DNA from: Geobacter sp. | GTDB lineage: Bacteria; Desulfobacterota; Desulfuromonadia; Geobacterales; Geobacteraceae | Direction: 5' to 3' | Assembly: GCA_003574885.1 (NCBI GenBank) | Contig: PJFC01000004.1 | Coordinates: 297,207 to 361,206, forward strand | DNA length: 64,000 nt | Part shown: positions 16,559 to 25,271 of the stretch, piece by piece | Numbering within the stretch: the stretch's first letter is position 1 | Layout: the number at the start of each line of letters is the position of its first letter | Position numbers and translations under genes: made by a program | The notes under the pieces: model-generated | The model's input: only the letters and a program-made list of their open reading frames with translations | What the model was told of the DNA's origin: nothing | Database searches by the model: none

Positions 16559-17764
16559 ATGACAGAACGGATACAGTGCATCGTCGGGCCGGAGTCGGTA
16601 CGGATGCTGGAATTGGGGCATCCATGGCTCATCGCCGATGCCTGGACGAAAAAATGGCCCAAGGGACGGGCCGGTGCCCTGGCGGAACTGGTGGATGACC
16701 GGGGACGTCTGTTGGCAACGGCGCTACTTGATCCCGGCGAGCGGGTAGTGGCCAGGGTGCTGGAGTTCGGCCCCATGGAGCTGGACCGGGGATGGTTGAA
16801 CCGCCGCCTTGACGGTGCGCTGCGACTACGCAGGGATCATCTGGAGCTGACCGGCACCAGCGCGTACCGGCTGGTAAACGGCGAAGGGGACGGACTCCCC
16901 GGCCTGACGGTGGACCGCTACGGTGACTACCTGATGGTGCAGCTCTATTGCGAAGGGTGGCGTCCCCACCTGCCGCAGGTTGTGCAGGGGCTCCATCAGA
17001 TGCTCTCCCCCGCCGGCATCTACGAAAAGACACGTCCCCGGAATACCCGGGAACTTGAGGCGGTAAGCGACTCCAGGAATTACGGTCGGCTCCTTGCGGG
17101 GCAGCCGGCTCCACCCCGGCTGGCGGTTCAGGAGAATGGTCTGACCTTCATGGTAAGCCTGGAGCAAGGGCTTAATACCGGTCTGTTTCTTGACCAGCGC
17201 GAGAACCGGCGCGATCTTATGGGACGGGTCACGGGAAAGCGGGTGCTCAACCTGTTCGCCTATACCGGCGCCTTTTCCGTCGCTGCGGCTGCTTCCGGAG
17301 CGGCTCTGGTGACGAGCGTGGATGCTTCCCCCGGTTATACGGCATGGGGGCGGGATAATTTCGGTGCCAACCGGCTCAATCCGAAACGGCACGAGTTCAT
17401 CGTCGGCGACTGCTTCACCGTCCTCGAAGAGCTTGCCGCGGCGGGGAAAGCCTACGACATCGTCCTGATGGACCCCCCCTCCTTTTCCACGACGGCAAAG
17501 AGCCGTTTCACCACCCGGGGGGGGACATCGGACTTGGTGGCCGCGGCCCTGCCGCTTCTGACGGCGGGGGGGCTTTTCATCACCTCCTCCAATCACCAGA
17601 AGGTGGACGTGGCCGACTATCTCAAGGAGTTGCGACGTGGCGCATTGAAGGGTGGGGCTGATCTGCGGGTCATCGCCGGTAACGGCCAGTCGGGCGATTT
17701 CCCCTATACGGTGACCTTTCCCGAGGGGCGCTATCTCAAGTACGTTATCAGTGTGAAGGAATGA
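16559..17764 (+). CDS. rlmI: 23S rRNA (cytosine-5) methyltransferase family (RlmI-like)
   Basis: A 401-residue SAM-dependent methyltransferase of the YccW/RlmI family, which methylates a cytosine in 23S rRNA (C1962 in E. coli). The order is a PUA-like RNA-binding N-terminus (HPWLIADAWTKKWPKGRAG), a central RlmI domain, and the Rossmann catalytic domain with NLFAYTGAFSVAA (SAM binding) and MDPPSFSTT. Length and motifs fit; the exact target base is inferred from the family. SlyX follows 10 bp downstream. Confidence 0.88.
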   Translation: MTERIQCIVGPESVRMLELGHPWLIADAWTKKWPKGRAGALAELVDDRGRLLATALLDPGERVVARVLEFGPMELDRGWLNRRLDGALRLRRDHLELTGTSAYRLVNGEGDGLPGLTVDRYGDYLMVQLYCEGWRPHLPQVVQGLHQMLSPAGIYEKTRPRNTRELEAVSDSRNYGRLLAGQPAPPRLAVQENGLTFMVSLEQGLNTGLFLDQRENRRDLMGRVTGKRVLNLFAYTGAFSVAAAASGAALVTSVDASPGYTAWGRDNFGANRLNPKRHEFIVGDCFTVLEELAAAGKAYDIVLMDPPSFSTTAKSRFTTRGGTSDLVAAALPLLTAGGLFITSSNHQKVDVADYLKELRRGALKGGADLRVIAGNGQSGDFPYTVTFPEGRYLKYVISVKE

Positions 17765-17774
17765 GGAGGGGAGC

Positions 17775-17981
17775 ATGACGGAACAGAGGATTACCGATCT
17801 GGAAATACATATGATGCACCAGGAGGATACCATCCAGCAGCTGAACGAAGTGGTTTATCAGCAGCAACAGCAGCTTGACCGGCTGTCGGCAGAGATTGAG
17901 CAGCTCAAGCAACAGCTGCAGTGCATGGCGCCATCCACCGTGAGGGAGCCGGCCGACGAGGAACCGCCGCCACATTACTGA
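17775..17981 (+). CDS. slyX: SlyX family protein
   Basis: A 68-residue cytosolic coiled-coil protein: the first 50 residues form heptads rich in Leu and Gln (EDTIQQLNEVVYQQQQQLDRL), followed by a proline-rich tail ending in PPPHY, as in SlyX proteins. The biochemical role of the family is not established. GAGGGGAG precedes the ATG, and the gene is 10 bp behind the rRNA methyltransferase gene. Confidence 0.9.
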   Translation: MTEQRITDLEIHMMHQEDTIQQLNEVVYQQQQQLDRLSAEIEQLKQQLQCMAPSTVREPADEEPPPHY

Positions 17982-18036
17982 GGTGGGCACAGAACCAGGG
18001 ACTGGGGACTAGGGAGGGTTTCCCGTTGATCCTTGT

Positions 18037-18555
18037 CTATTGCCCTTTTTTGTTGTGCTGATCCTGCAGGAACTGGATGAAGTCCAGGTGCCGACTGACG
18101 AACCTCAGGTTGAAGCGGCTTTCGTAAAGGAGGATGGCGCTTGAGACGAAGAGGAAAACCCCGCCCATGAGGGCGATGGCCGTGGGAATCCAGGCGGTGG
18201 CGGCTGTGCCGTACGCCACGTTGAAGGCGATGGCGAGGCTTGCTGCTACGAAGAGGGCTGTCGCGGTATAGAGGGCGGCCATCGCTTTCTGGATGAGGCC
18301 GGCGCGGGTCCGTTGCAATCGGAACTGGTCCTGGAGAAAGGCACTGCGCTCCTCCGGGAAAGAGACCCTGCCGTCCAGAATACCCTCCAGTTCACCCTTC
18401 AACGCGTTGACCCGGTCGAATATCCTCCCCAACCGGGCAGAGGTTGAGAAGATCAGGCTGCCGCAGGCGGAGATCAGTACCGCCGGGGTGATCATGGATG
18501 TCAGGACGCGGGTGCTGGAGAGTGCATCCAGCAGTTCTTTGTCAGGTACGGGCAT
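18037..18555 (-). CDS. DUF2721 family membrane protein
   Basis: A 172-residue membrane protein with three predicted spans (about residues 15-35, 93-115 and 123-145) and a charged cytoplasmic loop with RLGRIFDRV. This matches DUF2721 proteins of unknown function. The start at 18555 is preferred because TTGGAGC lies just upstream; a longer frame to 18639 has no ribosome binding site and would run through a dispersed repeat. Confidence 0.82.
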   Translation of the reverse strand: MPVPDKELLDALSSTRVLTSMITPAVLISACGSLIFSTSARLGRIFDRVNALKGELEGILDGRVSFPEERSAFLQDQFRLQRTRAGLIQKAMAALYTATALFVAASLAIAFNVAYGTAATAWIPTAIALMGGVFLFVSSAILLYESRFNLRFVSRHLDFIQFLQDQHNKKGQ

Positions 18556-18570
18556 GAAATGCTCCAATTT

Positions 18571-18590
18571 CGCCACAGAGGCACAGAGAC
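18571..18590 (-). repeat. 20-bp dispersed repeat, copy 1
   Basis: CGCCACAGAGGCACAGAGAC is the exact reverse complement of 48741-48760. A decayed version of the same type (GCGCCTCTGCACGTCT) occurs near 28700-28717. It is a short motif found in many bacterial intergenic regions; no function is known to me. Confidence 0.7.
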
Positions 18591-18726
18591 GCGGAGGGAA
18601 CCCAAATTTTAAAAATCTATTGGGCTTGAATCTTGACAAAAAGCTGGTTCGAAGCCGTTTTTTACGCTTTTGTGGTTCCGGAATGCTTTCCTCTGTACAC
18701 CAGTGTCTCTGTGGCAGATGTAGATT

Positions 18727-19611
18727 CTAATCCCGGTAGCGTTTCAATAAATCCCCGTAGGCATCAATGCGACGGTCGCGCAGGAACGGCCAGATACGGC
18801 GTACCGACTCGCTCCTTCTCCTGTCGATATCCACTACCAGCAGCTCTTCCCGGTCGTCTGCCGCCTGGGCCAGGAATTCTCCCTGACACCCCGCCACAAA
18901 ACTGCTTCCCCAGAAGGTTATACCGTTGCCTGTTTCAGCCGGGTCCGGTTCGAAGCCGACCCGGTTGACGCTGACAACCGGTATGCCGTTGGCCACGGCG
19001 TGGGAACGCTGGATGGTGATCCACGCCTCCTTCTGGCGGATCTTCTCCTCGTCCGGGTCGGCGGGGTCCCAACCGATGGCGGTGGGGTAGATGAGGAGTT
19101 CGGCACCGGCCATGGCCATGAGCCGCGCCGCTTCAGGATACCACTGGTCCCAGCAGACCAGTACCCCGAGCCTGCCGACGGAGGTTTCGATGGGGGTGAA
19201 CCCAAGGTCGCCCGGGGTGAAGTAGAACTTTTCGTAGAATGCCGGGTCATCCGGGATGTGCATCTTGCGATAGGTGCCGGCGATGGTACCGTCTTTCTCG
19301 AAGACCACGGCTGTGTTATGGTAGAGCCCCGCTGCGCGCCGCTCGAAGAGGGAGGATACGAGGACTACCCCGAGTTCCTTCGCCACGTCGGCAAGATTGT
19401 CGCTGGTAGGTCCGGGTATCGGCTCGGCCATGTCGAAGCGGCCGGTATCTTCGGTCTGACAGAAGTAGACACCGGCATGGAGTTCCTGGAGTACTACCAG
19501 TCTGGCACCGAGGGCGCTGGCCTGGCGGATGCTCTCGATGCTCTTGGCCAGGTTGAGATCCTTGTCCTCGCCGCAGCTCTGCTGGACAAGGGCGACAGTC
19601 AGGTTGTTCAC
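18727..19611 (-). CDS. aguB: N-carbamoylputrescine amidase
   Basis: A 294-residue nitrilase-superfamily hydrolase converting N-carbamoylputrescine to putrescine, CO2 and ammonia. The Glu-Lys-Cys triad is visible: E in LQELHAG, K in RKMHIPDD and C in LVCWDQWYPEAAR. The last is typical of AguB. GTG 19611 overlaps the aguA stop by 4 bp (GTGA) and has AAGGAG upstream, so the two are translationally coupled. Together they make putrescine from agmatine. Confidence 0.95.
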   Translation of the reverse strand: MNNLTVALVQQSCGEDKDLNLAKSIESIRQASALGARLVVLQELHAGVYFCQTEDTGRFDMAEPIPGPTSDNLADVAKELGVVLVSSLFERRAAGLYHNTAVVFEKDGTIAGTYRKMHIPDDPAFYEKFYFTPGDLGFTPIETSVGRLGVLVCWDQWYPEAARLMAMAGAELLIYPTAIGWDPADPDEEKIRQKEAWITIQRSHAVANGIPVVSVNRVGFEPDPAETGNGITFWGSSFVAGCQGEFLAQAADDREELLVVDIDRRRSESVRRIWPFLRDRRIDAYGDLLKRYRD

Positions 19612-20630
19612 GAGAGTACTCCTTTGGGAAGCTGCATGGTGACGCAGTGAAGCGAACCGTGCTGCAGGATGAGGGGTGAGCAGTCGATGCCGATGACCTC
19701 CCGGTCGGGGAAGGCGGACCGGATCACGGCGAGCGCCGCTCCGTCGTTCTTGTCCCCGTATGTCGGAACGAGCACCGCCTGGTTGATGATCAGGAAGTTG
19801 GCGTAGGTAGCGGGAAGTCTCTGGCCGTCATCGTCGAAGCGTGCTCCCGGCCAAGGGAGGGGAAGGAGCCGGTAGGGGCGCCCATTCCGGCAGCGGAAGG
19901 CTTTCAGTTCTTCAGCCATGGCGCTGAGCGCTCCGTAGTGCTCGTCGGCCGGATCGTCGCACCCCTGGTAAACGATGGTGTCGTCCGGGCAGAGCCGGGC
20001 CAGGGTATCCACGTGGGAATCGGTGTCGTCACCGGCGAGGTAGCCGTTTCCCAGCCAGAGAATGTGCTCTGCACCCAGTTCCTGCACCAGTACCGCCTCG
20101 ATCTCCGGCCGGGAAAGGTGGGGATTGCGGTTGGGGGAGAGGAGGCACTCGGCCGTGGTGAGGATGGTGCCACTGCCGTCGCTCTCCAGGCTTCCCCCTT
20201 CCATGATCAATCCGACAGTCCGCCGCTCTGCCCGGAAGGCACCCAGTTTGCAGAGCCGGCCGGTGATCAGGTTGTCCAGGTCGGCGGGAAATTTCAGCCC
20301 CCAGCCGTTGAAGCCGAAATCGAGGAGGAGCGGCCGACCGTTTTCCGTTACCGTAACGGGGCCGAAGTCCCGTGCCCAGGTGTCGTTGCTCTCAACGGGG
20401 AAGAGTCGGATTTTGGCCATATCGACACCTGCATCGGCCAGTTGCCGTTCAACCGCCAACTCGTCGGATACCACCAGGAGCACCGTTTCAAAGCGGCTGA
20501 TCTCCCTGACAATCTCTATGAACACCGGTTCCACTACATCCAGATGAAGCCTCCAGTCGGTGGCTTCATGGGGCCATGCCAACAGCACCCCGTCCTGCTC
20601 TTCCCATTCGGCGGGAAATCTTCTCGTCAT
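19608..20630 (-). CDS. aguA: Agmatine deiminase
   Basis: A 340-residue enzyme of the peptidyl-arginine/agmatine deiminase family that converts agmatine to N-carbamoylputrescine. Substrate and catalytic motifs are present: NDTWARDFGP, DTDSHVDTLARL with the catalytic His, and the Cys near the C-terminus in HGSLHCVTMQ. It is the first gene of the aguA-aguB operon. An arginine decarboxylase, needed to supply agmatine, is not in this window. Confidence 0.96.
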   Translation of the reverse strand: MTRRFPAEWEEQDGVLLAWPHEATDWRLHLDVVEPVFIEIVREISRFETVLLVVSDELAVERQLADAGVDMAKIRLFPVESNDTWARDFGPVTVTENGRPLLLDFGFNGWGLKFPADLDNLITGRLCKLGAFRAERRTVGLIMEGGSLESDGSGTILTTAECLLSPNRNPHLSRPEIEAVLVQELGAEHILWLGNGYLAGDDTDSHVDTLARLCPDDTIVYQGCDDPADEHYGALSAMAEELKAFRCRNGRPYRLLPLPWPGARFDDDGQRLPATYANFLIINQAVLVPTYGDKNDGAALAVIRSAFPDREVIGIDCSPLILQHGSLHCVTMQLPKGVLS

Positions 20631-20853
20631 GGGGATTCCTTGTCGCGTTGCATTAGGCAGTTACTATTCCTCAACATATTTTACGTTCAGTACAATACCA
20701 TCGCTACCGCGGGAATTCAAGGGCAAGAGGGCGCAAAAGGGTTGCGTCTACAGCCCAATCCGGTATTCTTGTGTCCATCCGGAAACTCCGGATGTGGCAC
20801 AATTGGTTTCCAACATGGAAACTATTCGCAGGAATACCCTGATGGAGGTATCT

Positions 20854-21720
20854 ATGCAGTATCCTGAGGCGGTCAATCTCCCCTTTAACGGCGCCATAAT
20901 CAAGGAAGGATTCCGCCCTCTCCGTCCCGGTGAAGCGGTGCCGGCCGGCTCGGCCCTGTGGGTGGTGTTGCGGGGAAACGACCTTGTTCTCGTTGAGGAA
21001 AAGGGTGAGTTCAGTTTCTTCGAAGGAGAACGTCCCGACTGGCTCGCTGCGGGGGAGGGGATATGTTTCGGCACCTGGCACGGTAAGCCGCTCTTCGCTG
21101 TCCCGCTGTCACGGAAGAAGGAGATGCCCGCCGGGCTGGTGACCGAACCGTTCAACGCCATGGAGGAGCGGCTCGACGACCGGCTGCTTACTCTTGGGGG
21201 ACTGGCCCACCAGGTCCTCTCCTGGGACCGGCACAGCGCACTCTGCTCCCGCTGCGGCGGCTCGATGGAGAGGATTCCCTCCACCTGGGGGAAGCGCTGT
21301 ACCGGTTGCGGCCACGAGCATTTCCCCCACATCCATCCCTGCATTATCGTGCTGGTGAGGAAGGACGGCGAGTTCCTGCTGGGGAGAAAGAGCGCATGGC
21401 CGGCGGGGAGGTACAGCCTCGTGGCTGGTTTTCTCGATTTCGGCGAATCGCTGGAGGAGTGCGTGCACCGGGAGGTGCTGGAGGAGACCGGCATCCTGAT
21501 TCGCAATCTGCGGTACGTCGGGAGCCAGAACTGGCCGTTCCCGAGTCAGCTCATGGCCGGTTTCGTGGCGGACTATGCCGGCGGGGAGATTGTGGTGGAC
21601 GGGGATGAGCTGGAAGATGCCCGTTGGTTCTGCAGAGATTCCATGCCGGAATCGTTACCGGGGAAGAGGAGCATAGCGCGCTGGATTATCGATACCTATG
21701 CTTTGGAATCTGTTTCCTGA
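20854..21720 (+). CDS. nudC: NAD(H) pyrophosphatase, Nudix family
   Basis: A 288-residue NudC-like hydrolase acting on NADH and, in some bacteria, NAD-capped RNA. It has the four-cysteine zinc ribbon (CSRCGG...CTGCGHEHFP), the Nudix box GFLDFGESLEECVHREVLEETGI split around residues 195-217, and the NudC-specific SQNWPFPSQLM. ATG 20854 is selected because TGGAGG lies 6 bp upstream; in-frame extension upstream lacks signals. Transcribed divergently from aguA. Confidence 0.93.
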   Translation: MQYPEAVNLPFNGAIIKEGFRPLRPGEAVPAGSALWVVLRGNDLVLVEEKGEFSFFEGERPDWLAAGEGICFGTWHGKPLFAVPLSRKKEMPAGLVTEPFNAMEERLDDRLLTLGGLAHQVLSWDRHSALCSRCGGSMERIPSTWGKRCTGCGHEHFPHIHPCIIVLVRKDGEFLLGRKSAWPAGRYSLVAGFLDFGESLEECVHREVLEETGILIRNLRYVGSQNWPFPSQLMAGFVADYAGGEIVVDGDELEDARWFCRDSMPESLPGKRSIARWIIDTYALESVS

Positions 21721-21745
21721 CCCACTCTTTGCGTTGCCACAAATG

Positions 21746-21775
21746 AAAAAGCCACCCGTTGCCGGGTGGCTTTTT
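21746..21775. terminator. Bidirectional terminator
   Basis: AAAAAGCCACCCG-TTGC-CGGGTGGCTTTTT has A and T runs on both sides, so it can end both nudC (plus) and the repeat protein gene (minus). Confidence 0.93.
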
Positions 21776-21798
21776 CGTCTTTTTCAATCTAGTGCAAC

Positions 21799-24615
21799 TT
21801 AATCGTCTTTGCGGTTATAACCAGGACGGTAGATCACGTTACGAACGACCGTGTTGGTGTTGCCCGCGTCATCCACGGCGGTCACGGTGATGGCATACAG
21901 CTTGGGAGTGGTGAAGGTGAGTCGCTGAGTGAATGCGCCATCGTCGACTACAGGGGTGTAGGTCTTGCCGTTCATGGTGACCTTGACGGTTACGTGATCG
22001 TTGTCAACCACCTTACCCTTGAGAACCAGAGACGGGTACTTGGTGGTGATGTCCTGGCTGGGGTAGGTTACCGCAAGCGAAAGGTTGCTGGTGGTTGCGG
22101 TGTAGGTTACCGTTCGCTTTACGGTGGTGGTGTTGCCGGCCAGGTCGGTGGCGTTGATGGTAATGGTGTTGACTCCTGCCACCAGGTAGACAGTGGTGCT
22201 GTAGGTAGTGCCGGATACGGAGGCGGATTGCAGTGCGCCGCCGTTGACACTGACACTGACCGTCGAGGTTTCGTTGATGGTGCCGTTCAAAGTGATGAAC
22301 GACTGGCTGGTTGTGCTGTTGTCGGCCGGCGCGGAGACAGTCAGGACCGGTGCGGCCGGGTCAAAGGTTATGGTACGGGTATCGGTCTTCTGGGTGCCAG
22401 CATTGTCCGTGGCGATGACCGTAACGGTGTTGGCTCCGGCCTGGAGGGTCATGGCGTAGCTGAAGGAGCCATCGGCATTGACAGTGACAGGCTGGCCGTT
22501 GACGGTGACAGACTGGATTCCGGCTGTATCAATGGCGCTGCCGCTGATGTTCAGGGTGCCGTTGTTGGTGTACGTACCGTCAGCCAGGGCTGAAACGGTC
22601 AGGTTGAGACTCGCCTGGGCGACCGTGATGGTTACCGTGGCGCTCTTGGCTGCGGAGACGTTACCAGCCGCGTCCTTGGCCCAGGCGTAGAAGGTGTTGC
22701 TGCCGGCAACTGCGGTGACGCTGGTCGGTGCGGTAGCGGTCCAGCCGGTGGACGAAGCTGCAGGTGCGGTGGCACTCGTGGTGATCAGGTAACCGGTAAC
22801 GGCCACGTTGTCAGTCGCGGTAAGGGAGCTGACCGGCACGGTGAGGCTGGTGGAAGTAGCCGGCAGGGTGAAGGCGCTCACGACGGGAGCGGTGGTGTCA
22901 GCAACCGGGGGCAGTGTTACGCTCACACTGGCGCTTTTGGCTGCGGAGATGTTACCAGCCGCATCCTTGGCCCAGGCGTAGAAGGTGTTGCTGCCGGCAA
23001 CTGCGGTGACGCTGGTCGGTGCGGTGGCAGTCCAGCCGATGACAGATGCTGCCGGAGCGGTAGAGCTCGTGGTGATCAGGTAACCGGTGACTCCAACGTT
23101 GTCGGTGGCGGTAAGGGAGCTGACCGGCACGGTGAGGCTGGTGGAAGTGGCCGGCAGGGTGAAGGCGCTTACGACGGGTACGGTGGTGTCGGGGAGCGTC
23201 ACGGTTACTGTGGCGCTCTTGGCGAGTGATACGTTACCTGCCGCATCCTTGGCCCAGGCATAGAAGGTGTTGCTGCCGGCAACTGCGGTGACGCTGGTCG
23301 GTGCGGTTGCGGTCCAGCCGGTGGCGGAAGCTGCCGGAGCGGTAGAGCTCGTGGTGATCAGGTAACCGGTAACAGCCACGTTGTCAGTCGCGGTAAGGGA
23401 GCTGACCGGCACGGTGAGGCTGGTGGAAGTGGCCGGCAGGGTGAAGGCGCTCACGACGGGAGCAGTGGTGTCGGGGAGCGTCACGGTTACTGTGGCGCTC
23501 TTGGCAGGGGATACGTTACCAGCCGCATCCTTGGCCCAGGCATAGAAGGTGTTGCTGCCGGCAACAGCGGTGACGCTGGTCGGTGCGGTAGCGGTCCAGC
23601 CGGTAGCGGATGCTGCCGGTGCGGTAGCGACCTTGTTGATCAGGTAACCGGTGACGGCCACGTTGTCGGTGGCGGTGAAGCTGCTGACCGGCACGGTCAG
23701 GCTGGTGGAAGTGGCCGGAAGGGTGAAGGCACTCACGACGGGAGCGGTGGTGTCGGGGAGCGTTACGGTTACTGTGGCGCTCTTGGCAGGGGATACGTTA
23801 CCAGCCGCATCCTTGGCCCAGGCGTAGAAGATGTTGCTGCCGGCAACTGCGGTGACGCTGGTCGGTGCGGTAGCAGTCCAGCCGGTGGCGGAAGCTGCCG
23901 GAGCGGTGGCACTCGTGGTGATCAGGTAACCGGTTACGGCTACGTTGTCGGTGGCGGTGAAGGAGCTGACCGGCACGGTGAGGCTGGTGGCGGTGGCCGG
24001 CAGGGTGAAGGTGCCGACGACCGGAGCAGTGGTGTCAGCTGCGGCGACAACGGTGAAGGAATTGGTGCTCACGACTTCGTAGCCGTGCTCAGCGTTGTTC
24101 GGGTCTGGAGTCCAACCGGTGCCGAATGTGGCCCCTGAAGCATCATACTGGTTGCCGTACCACCCTACTTTCCAGGTATAGGTGCCCGGCGTGGTCGGCG
24201 CCTTCGCGGTCAACGTCACGGGATAGGTCGCATCCCAGCCCATGTCGCTTGCGTTACCGGTAGGCCTTGCCAAAACGACCATATTCTGGTCGTAGAGAAT
24301 TGCCCCAATCCATCCGGTGCGATAGCCGCCGGTAATGGTCACGGTTACGGTCGCGCCAGGTGCATAGGACGTTGCGTCGGTGGCACCTTTCACGTTAATG
24401 CCCGTTTTCGTGCTCGATGCGTGGGTACCGTGGGCATGGCAACCATTACAGGTGGCGACTGCCGGTGCTGTATGACAGCCATCGCAGCCATAGCTGGTAA
24501 AGTATGATGATTGTGCCACTGCCTCCGTCTCTTGCAGCTGAGAAACTACCAGAGCAGATGCTCCCAGCGCCATGGCAAACAAGAAGTGCCCTGACGCTTT
24601 CCTGACATTCTTCAT
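21799..24615 (-). CDS. Secreted di-haem-motif protein with tandem Ig-like repeats
   Basis: A 938-residue exported protein. A signal peptide (about residues 1-35, ending AVAQ) is followed by two c-type haem motifs CDGCH (44-48) and CNGCH (56-60). A roughly 110-residue beta domain comes next, vaguely like Reeler/DOMON domains (GYRTGWIGAILYD), then five near-identical 94-residue units (from residue 194, each starting DTTAPVV and ending in TVTLP). Finally there are three divergent Ig-like units. It is likely an extracellular or outer-surface multihaem-type protein, though with only two haem motifs it would be a modest electron carrier. The start at 24615 is fixed by AAAAGGAG and the signal peptide. 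Expression is controlled by two upstream riboswitch/terminators. Confidence 0.85.
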   Translation of the reverse strand: MKNVRKASGHFLFAMALGASALVVSQLQETEAVAQSSYFTSYGCDGCHTAPAVATCNGCHAHGTHASSTKTGINVKGATDATSYAPGATVTVTITGGYRTGWIGAILYDQNMVVLARPTGNASDMGWDATYPVTLTAKAPTTPGTYTWKVGWYGNQYDASGATFGTGWTPDPNNAEHGYEVVSTNSFTVVAAADTTAPVVGTFTLPATATSLTVPVSSFTATDNVAVTGYLITTSATAPAASATGWTATAPTSVTAVAGSNIFYAWAKDAAGNVSPAKSATVTVTLPDTTAPVVSAFTLPATSTSLTVPVSSFTATDNVAVTGYLINKVATAPAASATGWTATAPTSVTAVAGSNTFYAWAKDAAGNVSPAKSATVTVTLPDTTAPVVSAFTLPATSTSLTVPVSSLTATDNVAVTGYLITTSSTAPAASATGWTATAPTSVTAVAGSNTFYAWAKDAAGNVSLAKSATVTVTLPDTTVPVVSAFTLPATSTSLTVPVSSLTATDNVGVTGYLITTSSTAPAASVIGWTATAPTSVTAVAGSNTFYAWAKDAAGNISAAKSASVSVTLPPVADTTAPVVSAFTLPATSTSLTVPVSSLTATDNVAVTGYLITTSATAPAASSTGWTATAPTSVTAVAGSNTFYAWAKDAAGNVSAAKSATVTITVAQASLNLTVSALADGTYTNNGTLNISGSAIDTAGIQSVTVNGQPVTVNADGSFSYAMTLQAGANTVTVIATDNAGTQKTDTRTITFDPAAPVLTVSAPADNSTTSQSFITLNGTINETSTVSVSVNGGALQSASVSGTTYSTTVYLVAGVNTITINATDLAGNTTTVKRTVTYTATTSNLSLAVTYPSQDITTKYPSLVLKGKVVDNDHVTVKVTMNGKTYTPVVDDGAFTQRLTFTTPKLYAITVTAVDDAGNTNTVVRNVIYRPGYNRKDD
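22617..24036 (-). repeat. Five tandem 282-bp coding repeats
   Basis: Five in-frame units of 94 codons (the fourth slightly longer at its junction) with very high DNA similarity. The recurring nucleotide blocks (for example the one encoding SVTAVAGSN) suggest recent expansion or gene conversion. Repeat number may vary between strains. Confidence 0.9.
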
Positions 24616-24751
24616 GATTACTCCTTTTGTTGTTTGTTCGGAACAATACGTTCCCACGTGCTGCTCTTCGTCGGTGAGCGGAAGTGATGATGGCTTCATT
24701 TCCTTCACGTTTCCTCCCTGTGCTTGGGGTTAGGCCCGGAGATGCTGCATA

Positions 24752-24861
24752 CAAAAAAGCCGGGGCCGATATCGTGTGATATTTCGGCAACCCGGCTGTC
24801 TCTGTGAGACCCTGTAGGCTTTCCGCCCCACCCTCGCGAATGGTTTAGTATTATCGTGTAC
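24752..24861 (-). promoter_or_regulatory. GEMM-I type riboswitch, proximal copy, with terminator
   Basis: On the minus strand: ACCATTC-GCGA-GGGTGG (a stem closed by a GNRA loop), GGGGCGGAAAGCC, the second stem GGGTCTC-ACA-GAGAC, then AGCCGGGTTGCCGA. These are the hallmarks of the GEMM-I cyclic-dinucleotide aptamer. The 3' part AGCCGGG...CCCGGCT followed by six T residues is an intrinsic terminator overlapping the aptamer. In Geobacter many GEMM-I RNAs sense cyclic AMP-GMP rather than c-di-GMP (established for the group); ligand identity here is not proven. It lies about 140 bp before the start of the repeat protein. Confidence 0.9.
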
Positions 24862-24972
24862 CACCTGCTGAATCATGCCGAGTATGCAACGATTGCAAAC
24901 CGGCAGGATACTGACGCCTTTTTCAGGCGTGTGTTACCTGTTTTACCAAAAAGCTCCTTTTGAAAGCGGACA

Positions 24973-25083
24973 CAAAAAAGCCGGGTCCGAATCTCTCGCG
25001 ATTTTCGGCAACCCGGCTGTCTCTGTGAGACCCTGTAGGCTTTCCGCCCCACCCTCGCGGATGGTTAAGTATTATCGTGTATC
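24973..25083 (-). promoter_or_regulatory. GEMM-I type riboswitch, distal copy, with terminator
   Basis: Core ACCATCC-GCGA-GGGTGGGGCGGAAAGCC and the second stem are almost base-for-base identical to the proximal copy at 24752. The terminator hairpin differs in its loop region (ATCGCGAGAGAT) but ends with the same CCCGGCTTTTTT. Two complete aptamer-terminator units therefore lie in series on one leader, separated by about 110 bp. Confidence 0.9.
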
Positions 25084-25119
25084 ACTATTGTTATTTTGCT
25101 GTAATTCCCGTGTAGTTAC

Positions 25120-25149
25120 TTTATGCCTCATTCGGGCAAACAAAGTCAA
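25120..25149 (-). promoter_or_regulatory. Promoter of the tandem-riboswitch leader
   Basis: On the minus strand TTGACT (25149-25144), an 18-bp spacer and CATAAA (25125-25120). Transcription would begin about 30 bp before the distal riboswitch. The -10 box is weak; the position fits well. Confidence 0.5.
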
Positions 25150-25271
25150 AAAAAATCTTTCTAATATAATCCGAAGGTATCGCAACCGGGCAAACAGTGG
25201 TATTACTGGGGAGGGTAGCTAGAGAAAGACCGGTTAGAGACGTTCGCTAACCAAACAAAAGGAGATACCGC

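Noticed and set aside
22617..24036. CRISPR-like regular repeats
   Set aside because: The repeats are 282 bp, in frame and encode protein modules; there are no short repeat/spacer units.
24875..25222. 115-codon plus-strand frame between the repeat protein and the DUF4149 gene
   Set aside because: It reads backwards through the distal riboswitch and has no ribosome binding site.
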